Shown: in pieces, positions 7,474 through 12,951 of the stretch | Numbering within the stretch: the first letter of the stretch is position 1 | Layout of the letters: each line of letters starts with the position of its first letter | NCBI GenBank assembly: GCA_903834645.1 | Contig: CAILKA010000625.1 | Span: forward strand, 1-12,951 | Direction: 5' to 3' | From: an uncultured beta proteobacterium | GTDB lineage: Bacteria; Pseudomonadota; Gammaproteobacteria; Burkholderiales; Burkholderiaceae_C | Length of the DNA stretch: 12,951 nucleotides | Program-made: the position numbers and the translations under genes | Notes under the pieces: model-generated | Databases searched by the model: none | What the model saw: the letters and a program-made list of their open reading frames with translations, nothing else | Told to the model about the DNA's origin: nothing

Positions 7474-7479
7474 AGGAGG
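7474..7479 (+). promoter_or_regulatory. Consensus Shine-Dalgarno for the solute-binding protein
   Basis: A perfect AGGAGG, 5 bases before ATG 7485, is the strongest ribosome binding site in the window. It predicts high translation, as expected for a periplasmic binding protein. Confidence 0.8.
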
Positions 7480-7484
7480 AGACC

Positions 7485-8477
7485 ATGACTGCTCGCAGAA
7501 CTTCCCGCCGCACCTGGATCGGCGCCGTCGCCGCTGCCGTGGCCCTGGGCTGGGCCGCCACCGGCCCGGCCAGCGCACAGGGCAGCTACCCGGACCGCCC
7601 GATCCGGATCGTCGTGCCCGTGGCCCCCGGCGGGGGCACCGATTTCGTGGCACGCCTGCTGGCCGAGAAGCTCGCCCCGGCGCTGGGGCAACCGGTGCTG
7701 GTGGACAACCGACCCGGAGGCTCGGGCAACGTGGGTGTGCGCCAGGTGGTCGAAGCCGCAGCTGACGGCTACACGCTCGTCATGCCCATCACGTCGCTGC
7801 CGATCAGCCCCTCGCTGCAGAAGCTGCCCTTCAACCCGGTGAAGGACCTCGCGCCCATCACGCTGGCCGGCAACCTGCCCCTGGTGCTGGTGGTGCATCC
7901 CTCGCTGCCCGCCACCAGCGTGCGCGAGGTGATCGCGCTGGCCAAGGCCAAGCCGCGCACGCTGAACTTCGCCAACTCCGGCGTGGGCACCACGGCGCAC
8001 CTGGCCGGTGAGCTCTTCAACCGCATGGCCGGCGTCGAGATGGTGAGCGTGAACTACAAGGGTGGCGGGCCGGCCGTGACCGACCTGCTCGGGGGCCACG
8101 TGCAGCTGTACTTCTCGACCATTCCTTCGGTCATCCAGCACGTCAAGGCCGGCAAGCTGCGCGCCATCGCCGTGACCGGCCGCCAGCGCAGCAGCGAGAT
8201 GCCGGAGGTGCCCACCGTGATCGAGTCGGGCCTGCGCGACTTCGAGGTGACTTCCTGGTTCGGCCTGTTCGCGCCGGCGGGCACGCCGCGCGCGGTCATC
8301 GACCGCCTCAACCGCGAGGCGGTGGCGGCCCTGGCCCTGCCCGATGTGAAGCAGAAGATGGCCGGCCATGGCGTGGAGGCGGCCAGCAGCACGCCCGAGG
8401 CCCTGGCGCAGTTGCTGGTCAGCGAGATCGAGCGCTGGGGCAAGGTGATCCGGGAGGCCGGGATCAAGGCCGAGTAG
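7485..8477 (+). CDS. Bug-family tripartite tricarboxylate transporter substrate-binding protein
   Basis: A 330-aa periplasmic solute receptor of the Bug/TctC family, which binds carboxylates with high affinity. The signal peptide covers about residues 1-31: a basic SRRTWIG stretch, a hydrophobic alanine-rich core, then ASA before Gln32. The arginine pair with TW following is weakly Tat-like. Mature-protein signatures are YPDRPIRIVVPVAPGGGTD (residues 35-53), LVDNRPGGSGNVG, ADGYTLVM, and the later VPTVIESG and WFGLFAPAGTP blocks. Length is typical. No TctA or TctB membrane genes are in the window, so it is an orphan receptor here, which is common in Burkholderiales. It probably recognises the substrate or an intermediate of the surrounding enzymes. 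It lies 29 bases after the GntR gene and 16 bases before the IclR gene. Confidence 0.95.
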   Translation: MTARRTSRRTWIGAVAAAVALGWAATGPASAQGSYPDRPIRIVVPVAPGGGTDFVARLLAEKLAPALGQPVLVDNRPGGSGNVGVRQVVEAAADGYTLVMPITSLPISPSLQKLPFNPVKDLAPITLAGNLPLVLVVHPSLPATSVREVIALAKAKPRTLNFANSGVGTTAHLAGELFNRMAGVEMVSVNYKGGGPAVTDLLGGHVQLYFSTIPSVIQHVKAGKLRAIAVTGRQRSSEMPEVPTVIESGLRDFEVTSWFGLFAPAGTPRAVIDRLNREAVAALALPDVKQKMAGHGVEAASSTPEALAQLLVSEIERWGKVIREAGIKAE

Positions 8478-8493
8478 GTCTGCCCGCGTACCG

Positions 8494-9273
8494 ATGGGTG
8501 AAGCGGTCGATCGTCGCGGCACGCAGAGCCTGGCGCGTGGCGTGCGGCTGCTGCGCGCGGTGGCCACGCGCCCGCAGTTCGGCTGGCGGCTGTCGGACCT
8601 GGCGGCCCATTGCGGCATGGACAAGGGCACGGTGCATCGCATGCTTGGCTGCCTGGTGGCCGAGCGGCTCGTCCAGCAGCGCCCGAGCGACCGCCACTAC
8701 CTGCCCGGCCCGCTGCTGCACGAGCTCGGCCTGGCCCTGCCGGATCGCGCGAACTTCCAGCGTGCCGCCGAGCTGCATCTGCGCGCCCTCGTGCGGCAGG
8801 TCGGTGGCGTGGCGTTCCTGCTGCTCCACAGCGGCACCGAGTACGTGTGCAGCCTGCGCACGGGCAACCAGCCGCTGACGGGGCTGATGGTCTACCCGGG
8901 CACGCGCCGGCCGCTGTTCACCTCGGTGGGCGGGGTGGCGATCCTGCAGACCCTGCCCGACAAGCAGGCGCGCGCGATCGTGGCCGACAACACCGCTCAG
9001 GAGGTGGCCCGCCATGGCACGACGCGGCTGGCCGCCCTGGCGCAGATGCGCGAGCGCTCGGCCCGGCACGGCTTTGGCGTCAACCTGGGCGATGTCGTGC
9101 CGGGGCTGCATGCCTTTGCGGTGCCCGTGAGCGGGGAGCACGGTGCCTTCGCCGCGCTGTGCCTGGCCGGCCCGGCCGAGCTCTACGGTGAGTCGCGCCT
9201 GGCGGAGATCCGCCGGGCGCTGGACGACGGTGCGGCGGCGCTCGCGGTCGACGCTCGAAAGTTCAATATGTGA
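8494..9273 (+). CDS. IclR-family transcriptional regulator
   Basis: A 259-aa regulator. The N-terminal winged helix-turn-helix (about residues 10-70) contains SLARGVRLLRAV, then LSDLAAHCGMDKGTVHRMLGCL. The C-terminal IclR effector domain (about 85-250) includes RRPLFTSVGGVAIL, the counterpart of the usual H-x-T-A-x-G-K-A-x-L segment, and GVNLGDVVPGLHAFAVPV. IclR proteins bind aromatic or small organic acids and often control the adjacent catabolic genes. The start at ATG 8494, 16 bases after the binding-protein stop, has no visible Shine-Dalgarno. The last codons, KFNM and stop, fall inside an AT-rich inverted repeat (9262-9274) that may be an operator for the downstream oxidase operon. Confidence 0.93.
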   Translation: MGEAVDRRGTQSLARGVRLLRAVATRPQFGWRLSDLAAHCGMDKGTVHRMLGCLVAERLVQQRPSDRHYLPGPLLHELGLALPDRANFQRAAELHLRALVRQVGGVAFLLLHSGTEYVCSLRTGNQPLTGLMVYPGTRRPLFTSVGGVAILQTLPDKQARAIVADNTAQEVARHGTTRLAALAQMRERSARHGFGVNLGDVVPGLHAFAVPVSGEHGAFAALCLAGPAELYGESRLAEIRRALDDGAAALAVDARKFNM

Positions 9274-9274
9274 A
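9262..9274 (+). promoter_or_regulatory. AT-rich inverted repeat TTCA-N5-TGAA, candidate operator
   Basis: TTCA (9262-9265) and TGAA (9271-9274) form a perfect inverted repeat around a 5-base centre, overlapping the stop codon of the IclR gene. Its AT richness contrasts with the roughly 70% GC surroundings. It lies 77 bases before the start of the alpha-hydroxyacid oxidase, a plausible operator distance. Short AT-rich palindromes are typical targets of IclR and GntR proteins. Binding is inference; no convincing -35/-10 pair was found beside it. Confidence 0.35.
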
Positions 9275-9276
9275 AC

Positions 9277-9293
9277 CGCCCCCTGCCGGGGCG
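9277..9293 (+). terminator. GC hairpin after the IclR gene, possible terminator or attenuating structure
   Basis: CGCCCC (9277-9282) and GGGGCG (9288-9293) form a 6-bp all-GC stem with a 5-base loop, four bases after the IclR stop. No T-run follows, so it is not a canonical intrinsic terminator. It could still slow RNA polymerase or sit in the leader of the next operon. Confidence 0.3.
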
Positions 9294-9350
9294 CTGGCCG
9301 GGCCGGCGCGGCGCACCTAAGGTGTGGGGTGTGGTCCCGGTCCGCCCCTG

Positions 9351-10574
9351 ATGAACCTGCAGTCCGTCGTCAACCTCCATGACTTGCAACGTCTCGCACG
9401 GCGCAAGCTGCCGCGCATCGCCTTCGATTTCATCGAAGGCGGCGCCGACGACGAGCAGTGCCTGGCGCGCAACCGAACGGCCTTCGAGGCGCACCGCCTG
9501 GTGCCGCGCTACCTGCGCGACGTCAGCCGCCGCGACCAGTCCCTGACGCTGCTCGGGCGGCGCTGGCGCAGCCCCATCGGGATCTCGCCCACGGGCCTGG
9601 CGGGGCTCTTCCGGCCCGATGCCGACCGCATGCTGGCCGCGGCTGCGCGCGAGGCCGACGTGCCTTTCCTGCTGTCCAGCGCCGCCAACGGAGCGCTGGA
9701 GGAGGTGGTGGCCGTGGCGCCCGAGCACGTGTGGTTCCAGATGTACTGCACGAGCGATACCCGCATCAACGACGATCTCGTGCGCCGCGCGCGGGCCACG
9801 GACGCGCGCGTGCTCGTGGTGTCGGTGGACGTGCCCGTGAACTCCAACCGCGAGCGCAACCGGCGCAACGGCTTCACGCGGCCCTTTCGGATGACACCGG
9901 GCGTGGCGCTGGAGGCGCTGGGTCACCCGTTGTGGGTGCTGCGCTACCTGCGCACCGGCGGCATTCCCGTGATGCGGAACTGGGCGCCTTATGCGCCCAA
10001 GGGCGCGACGGCGGGCCAGGTAGCCGACCTGTACGGCACGCTCACACCGGCGCCAATGGTGACCTGGGAGGACCTGCGCCGCATCCGCGACGCGTGGCCG
10101 CGCCATCTCGTCGTCAAGGGCCTGATGCATGCGGAGGACGCGCGTCAGGCGATCGCCCTGGGCGCCGATGCGCTGATCGTCTCCAACCACGGCGGGCGCC
10201 AGCTCGATGCCGCACCTTCGCCGCTGGAGGTGTTGCCGGCGGTGCGCGCGGCTGTCGGCCCGCAGGTGGAGCTGATCCTCGACAGCGGCGTGCGGCGCGG
10301 CTCGGACATCGTCATCGCACGCTGCCTGGGGGCGAACTCGACGATCTTCGGCCGGCCCACCCTCTACGGCGTGGCCGCCGCCGGCCAGGCGGGCGCGGCG
10401 CGGGCGCTGGAGATCGTGCGCAAGGAGATCGACATGGTGCTCGCGCAGATCGGCTGCGCGGCCTTCGAGTCGCTCGGCCCCGAATACCTCTGGCCGCCAC
10501 CGGCGGCTGCACCGCCTCAGGCGGCCACGCCACCCTCCTCGTTCCCGTTCCCGACACCCAGGAGCCCAAGATGA
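9351..10574 (+). CDS. FMN-dependent alpha-hydroxyacid oxidase/dehydrogenase (mandelate dehydrogenase-like)
   Basis: A 407-aa TIM-barrel flavoenzyme oxidising a 2-hydroxy acid to a 2-oxo acid. It resembles (S)-mandelate and L-lactate dehydrogenases: LPRIAFDFIEGGADDE (20-35), ISPTGLAGL (78-86), FQMY (129-132), VVKGLM with Lys256, SNHGGRQLD with the catalytic His280 and Arg283, and DSGVRRGSD (311-319) plus FGRPTLYG for FMN phosphate binding. The active-site Tyr26 of mandelate dehydrogenase aligns with Phe27 here. The family end (IGCAAFESLGPEYL) is followed by an unusual proline-rich tail of about 25 residues. ATG 9351 matches the family start; an in-frame GTG at 9324 would add nine residues. The stop overlaps the dioxygenase start (ATGA, 10571-10574). 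The oxidase probably acts on a hydroxylated product of the dioxygenase, which is inference. Confidence 0.93.
   Translation: MNLQSVVNLHDLQRLARRKLPRIAFDFIEGGADDEQCLARNRTAFEAHRLVPRYLRDVSRRDQSLTLLGRRWRSPIGISPTGLAGLFRPDADRMLAAAAREADVPFLLSSAANGALEEVVAVAPEHVWFQMYCTSDTRINDDLVRRARATDARVLVVSVDVPVNSNRERNRRNGFTRPFRMTPGVALEALGHPLWVLRYLRTGGIPVMRNWAPYAPKGATAGQVADLYGTLTPAPMVTWEDLRRIRDAWPRHLVVKGLMHAEDARQAIALGADALIVSNHGGRQLDAAPSPLEVLPAVRAAVGPQVELILDSGVRRGSDIVIARCLGANSTIFGRPTLYGVAAAGQAGAARALEIVRKEIDMVLAQIGCAAFESLGPEYLWPPPAAAPPQAATPPSSFPFPTPRSPR
10560..10564 (+). promoter_or_regulatory. Ribosome binding site for the dioxygenase inside the oxidase 3' end
   Basis: AGGAG lies 6 bases before ATG 10571, within the tail codons of the oxidase gene. 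It fixes the dioxygenase start and supports coupled translation. Confidence 0.65.
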
Positions 10575-11461
10575 CCGCACCTTCCACCGTTCTCGACACC
10601 CGGGCGCTGCAGCCGGACTTCGTGTTGCAGGTCAACGAGCGCATCGACGAGCTGCTCGAGTCGGCCGAAGCGATGGCCGAGCTGCGCCGGCTGTGGCGCG
10701 ATTGGCCGGTGCTGATCTTTCGCCGCCAGTCGCTCGAGGAGCAGGAGCAGGTGCGCTTCAGCAACTCCTTCGGCAGCTGCGAGAGCGCCTCGCGCAAGGA
10801 CATCCAGTCGCCCTACCACGAGGAGATCATCTACTTCAGCACGCTGAAGTACCACGATGGCCGCTTCGTCGGGGGCTTCGCAGGCGGCGAGGACGTGAGC
10901 TGGCACTCCGACCAGACCTTCCGTGTGCGCCCGGCCACGGGCGCCATCCTCTACGGGGTGGAGGTGCCGCACAACGGGGGCGACATGTATTGGGCCAACC
11001 AGTACGCGGCCTGGAGCCGCCTGAGTGCAGACGTGCAGCAGCTCATCGACGGGCGCACGGGCGTGTACCGCTACGCCAAGCGCTACGAGAAGCTCAACCC
11101 GACCGAGCTGGCCGGCAGCGAGCAGGTCCAGAAGATGCTGGCGCTGCCCGATGCGCGCCACCCCGTGGTGCTCACGCACCCCGTGACGGGCCGCAAGGCG
11201 CTGTACGCCGACCCGACCACCCTCGTGGCCATCGAGGGCCTGTCCGCCGAGGAGAACGCGCGCGTGCTGCCGCTGCTGTTCGAGGCGGGTGGCCAGGAAT
11301 CGCACAGCTACCGGCACAAGGTGCACCACGGCGACGTGCTCATGTGGGACAACGGCTGCACGATGCACAAGCGCGACGAGATGAGCGTCGAGCAGCCGCG
11401 CCTGATGAAGCGCACCACCTTCCGCCTGGCGGCCGACGCCTACTGCGTGCCGCACGCATGA
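10571..11461 (+). CDS. TauD/TfdA-family Fe(II)/2-oxoglutarate-type dioxygenase
   Basis: A 296-aa non-heme iron dioxygenase; relatives hydroxylate taurine, 2,4-D and other substituted acids, with 2-oxoglutarate decarboxylation. The iron facial triad is His112 and Asp114 (WHSDQTF) and His266 (NGCTMHKRD). Arg281 or Arg285 (MKRTTFRL) is the expected 2-oxoglutarate carboxylate ligand. The GGDT block, whose Thr contacts 2-oxoglutarate in TauD (Thr126, 25 residues after the Asp), reads GGDM, with Met139 exactly 25 after Asp114. Length is typical. The frame is open far upstream (to 9458), but ATG 10571 has a good Shine-Dalgarno and the four-base ATGA overlap with the oxidase stop. Its own stop overlaps the RraA-like start the same way. 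Substrate unknown; the neighbours suggest the product is or leads to a 2-hydroxy acid. Confidence 0.92.
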   Translation: MTAPSTVLDTRALQPDFVLQVNERIDELLESAEAMAELRRLWRDWPVLIFRRQSLEEQEQVRFSNSFGSCESASRKDIQSPYHEEIIYFSTLKYHDGRFVGGFAGGEDVSWHSDQTFRVRPATGAILYGVEVPHNGGDMYWANQYAAWSRLSADVQQLIDGRTGVYRYAKRYEKLNPTELAGSEQVQKMLALPDARHPVVLTHPVTGRKALYADPTTLVAIEGLSAEENARVLPLLFEAGGQESHSYRHKVHHGDVLMWDNGCTMHKRDEMSVEQPRLMKRTTFRLAADAYCVPHA

Positions 11462-12189
11462 TGCGCTCCACCGTCTACCTGCGGGTGAACCGCGTCGAGG
11501 CAGCTTTGTGCGCGCGTGCGCGTGCCACTTCGGTGTCCGACCTGCACGAGGCCGCGTACGCCGCAGGCATCGAGGCGGTCGGGCGCACGCTGATGTCGCC
11601 CGCCATGCGGCCTGTGGTGCCGGGCGTGCGCATCGCCGGGCCGGCCGTGACGGCGCACGTGGCGCCAGGCGACAACCTGATGATGCACCGCGCGCTCGTG
11701 CTGGCGCAGCCCGGCGACGTGCTCGTCGTCGTCTCCGATGCGCCGACATCGGGCGCGCAGTGGGGTGACATGGCCGCGCGCTATGCGCTCAAGCTGGGCC
11801 TGGCCGGCGTGGTCGTGCAGGGTTGCGTGCGCGACACCGACGCGCTGCGCGCGATCGGCAGCGCCACCTGGGCCACGCACGTGCTGTCCACGCACCCCGA
11901 CAAGGCCGGGCACGGGAGCGTGAATGCGCCCGTGGTCTGCGATGGCGTGCGGGTCGAGCCGGGCGACCTGGTGGTGGCCGACGGGGACGGGGTGATCGTG
12001 GTGCCGCGCCGCCATGCCGCCGTCGTGGTCGAGGCGGCCGAGGCGCGCATGCGCAAGGAAGACGCGATGATGCCCTTGATCGAGGCGGGCTCCGCCGTGT
12101 GGGAGCTCAGCGGCGCGGCGGCCAGTTATGCAAAGCTCGCCGTGCAGGAGATCGACGCCGCCTTCGACGATCCGCAGCCGCCGCGCTGA
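11458..12189 (+). CDS. RraA-like aldolase/decarboxylase (HMG/CHA aldolase type)
   Basis: A 243-aa RraA-fold protein. Family enzymes include 4-hydroxy-4-methyl-2-oxoglutarate / 4-carboxy-4-hydroxy-2-oxoadipate aldolase, which also decarboxylates oxaloacetate, and others act on related 2-oxo acids with a divalent metal. Motifs are GPAVTAHVAPGDN (61-73), GDVLVVVSDA, SGAQWGDMAARYA (98-110), and GCVRDTDALR (122-131), with Arg125 and Asp126 as the substrate- and metal-binding pair. The R-D pair and glycine pattern argue for an enzyme, not the RNase E inhibitor RraA itself. Adjacent ATGs at 11458 and 11461 are both possible; the first gives an ATGA overlap with the dioxygenase stop. The frame remains open upstream only as a shadow of the dioxygenase gene. 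It could cleave a 2-oxo acid made by the oxidase; the substrate is not determinable. Confidence 0.92.
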   Translation: MMRSTVYLRVNRVEAALCARARATSVSDLHEAAYAAGIEAVGRTLMSPAMRPVVPGVRIAGPAVTAHVAPGDNLMMHRALVLAQPGDVLVVVSDAPTSGAQWGDMAARYALKLGLAGVVVQGCVRDTDALRAIGSATWATHVLSTHPDKAGHGSVNAPVVCDGVRVEPGDLVVADGDGVIVVPRRHAAVVVEAAEARMRKEDAMMPLIEAGSAVWELSGAAASYAKLAVQEIDAAFDDPQPPR

Positions 12190-12218
12190 GCACCGGCGCG
12201 GCCCGCCTGCCGCGGCTC
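12188..12218. terminator. Interrupted inverted repeat between convergent genes, possible bidirectional terminator
   Basis: GAGC (12188-12191) pairs with GCTC (12215-12218), and CGCGG (12197-12201) pairs with CCGCG (12210-12214), with a 5-base bulge on one side and an 8-base loop. It spans the short gap between two convergent stop codons. There is no T-run on either side, so the assignment is weak. Confidence 0.28.
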
Positions 12219-12951
12219 AGCCCGTGCCCCACTGGCGGGTGATGAGCCCGCAGGTGGCCAGCAGCAGCTGCGCGCACTCCACCACGCGCGCTTCCATCCG
12301 GTGCCGCGGCCCGGCGATGGCCACGGCCAGGGTCTGCCCATCCAGGGCCAGCGCCGTGGAGACGGCCCATACGTCGGGCACGTTCTCGCCGCGCGTGACG
12401 TAGTAGCCCCTGCGCCGACCCTCGGCGATGTCCTCGGCGAGCCGGCGCGGGTCGGTGAGCGTGCGGGGCGTGACGCGCGGCAGCGGCAGGGCCGCCAGGC
12501 TGGTTGCCAGCGCGGCGTCCTTCAGGCCGCCCAGCAGCGCCTTGCCGATCGCGCTCGCATGCAGGGGCTTGAACTCGCCCGGCCGGGCCGAATAGCGGAT
12601 CGGGTTCGGGCTCTCGAGCACCTGCAGGTAGATCACGGCCTCGCCTTGCTGCTTGCCCAGGATCACGGTCTCCTGCGCGGTGTTGCGCAGCCGCTCCAGC
12701 AGCGGGACGACGCGCTCGACGAGCGGATCGTTGGCGTGGATCTCGCGTGTGAGGTCGTAGAGCCGGCGCGTGGGATAGATCGCCCTCGGGCGCTGCAGCT
12801 GGTAGAGATGGCCGCGCGCGGCCAGTGTCTTGACGATGGCGTGGCAGCTGCTCTTGGGCATGTCGGCCAGCCGCGCCAGCTCGGTCAGCGACAGCGGCCG
12901 CTGCACGCGGTGGAACACCTCGAAGACGGCGAGCACGCGCTCCACCGTGGC
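12217..12951 (-). CDS. IclR-family transcriptional regulator, 5' partial
   Basis: At least 242 aa on the - strand. A GTG at 12945 is possible, but the frame stays open to the window edge (Ala-Thr precede it) and the family usually has several more N-terminal residues, so the true start is probably outside. The N-terminal winged helix begins at VERVLAVFEVF, followed by LSLTELARLADMPKSSCHAIVKTL (about residues 18-41). The effector domain shows PLHASAIGKALLGGL, the canonical IclR block, then RRRGYYVTRGENVPDVWAVSTAL and LAVAIAGPRHRM. It is convergent with the RraA-like gene (27 bases between the stops). It is only distantly similar to the IclR protein at 8494-9273, so the two are not a recent duplication. 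It may control the oxidase-dioxygenase-aldolase set or genes beyond the window. Confidence 0.93.
   Translation of the reverse strand, partial: ATVERVLAVFEVFHRVQRPLSLTELARLADMPKSSCHAIVKTLAARGHLYQLQRPRAIYPTRRLYDLTREIHANDPLVERVVPLLERLRNTAQETVILGKQQGEAVIYLQVLESPNPIRYSARPGEFKPLHASAIGKALLGGLKDAALATSLAALPLPRVTPRTLTDPRRLAEDIAEGRRRGYYVTRGENVPDVWAVSTALALDGQTLAVAIAGPRHRMEARVVECAQLLLATCGLITRQWGTG

Noticed and set aside
7269..8642. 457-codon - strand open frame opposite the Bug receptor.
   Set aside because: His/Arg/Gly-rich composition and no domain, while the + strand encodes a textbook Bug protein with a signal peptide and ribosome binding site.
9458..10570. Long upstream extension of the dioxygenase frame.
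   Set aside because: It is the out-of-frame shadow of the oxidase gene; the dioxygenase starts at ATG 10571 with a good Shine-Dalgarno.
10693..11457. Upstream extension of the RraA-like frame.
   Set aside because: It is the shadow of the dioxygenase gene, Arg/Ala-rich without family similarity; the RraA domain starts right after ATG 11458.

Overview
The window is a GC-rich (about 70% by eye), densely packed stretch of an accessory catabolic gene cluster. The gene content points to a betaproteobacterium, most likely Burkholderiales (Comamonadaceae/Alcaligenaceae type): a Bug-type periplasmic binding protein without its membrane partners, CaiB/BaiF CoA-transferases, MaoC/HTD2 dehydratases, and IclR and GntR-FCD regulators. 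The taxon is an inference from gene families only. There are 14 protein genes. The first and last run off the window, 13 are on the + strand and one is on the - strand. I saw no RNA genes, insertion sequences, CRISPR arrays or long repeats, and no gene-free stretch longer than about 80 bases.

Region 1 (1-6762) is a run of acyl-CoA/carboxylate enzymes: an HTD2-type hydratase (5' end missing), an SDR dehydrogenase, a 3-hydroxyisobutyrate-dehydrogenase-family reductase, a double-hotdog MaoC-like protein, two overlapping CaiB/BaiF CoA-transferase genes, and an isochorismatase-like protein. Spacing is -4 to about 50 bases, so this looks like one operon whose promoter lies upstream of the window. 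Region 2 (6787-9273) holds a GntR/FCD regulator, a Bug solute-binding protein with the best Shine-Dalgarno in the window, and an IclR regulator. Region 3 (9351-12189) is a second, tightly coupled set: a mandelate-dehydrogenase-like FMN alpha-hydroxyacid oxidase, a TauD/TfdA-like dioxygenase and an RraA-like aldolase/decarboxylase, the last two joined by 4-base overlaps. Region 4 is a convergent IclR gene on the - strand that leaves the window.

A reasonable reading, as inference only, is an uptake-and-degradation system for an unidentified, probably branched or substituted, organic acid. The Bug protein would capture it. The dioxygenase would hydroxylate it, the oxidase would make a 2-oxo acid, and the RraA-type enzyme would cleave or decarboxylate that. 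The CoA-transferases would make a CoA thioester for hydration (HTD2/MaoC) and oxidation (SDR, HIBADH-like). The substrate cannot be named from sequence.

Several enzymes carry unusual residues at key positions. One CoA-transferase lacks the catalytic Asp while its partner keeps it. The isochorismatase-like protein has Val where the nucleophilic Cys should be. The double-hotdog protein has Tyr for the catalytic His. The dioxygenase has Met for the 2-oxoglutarate-binding Thr. These make the cluster more interesting than a routine catabolic operon.
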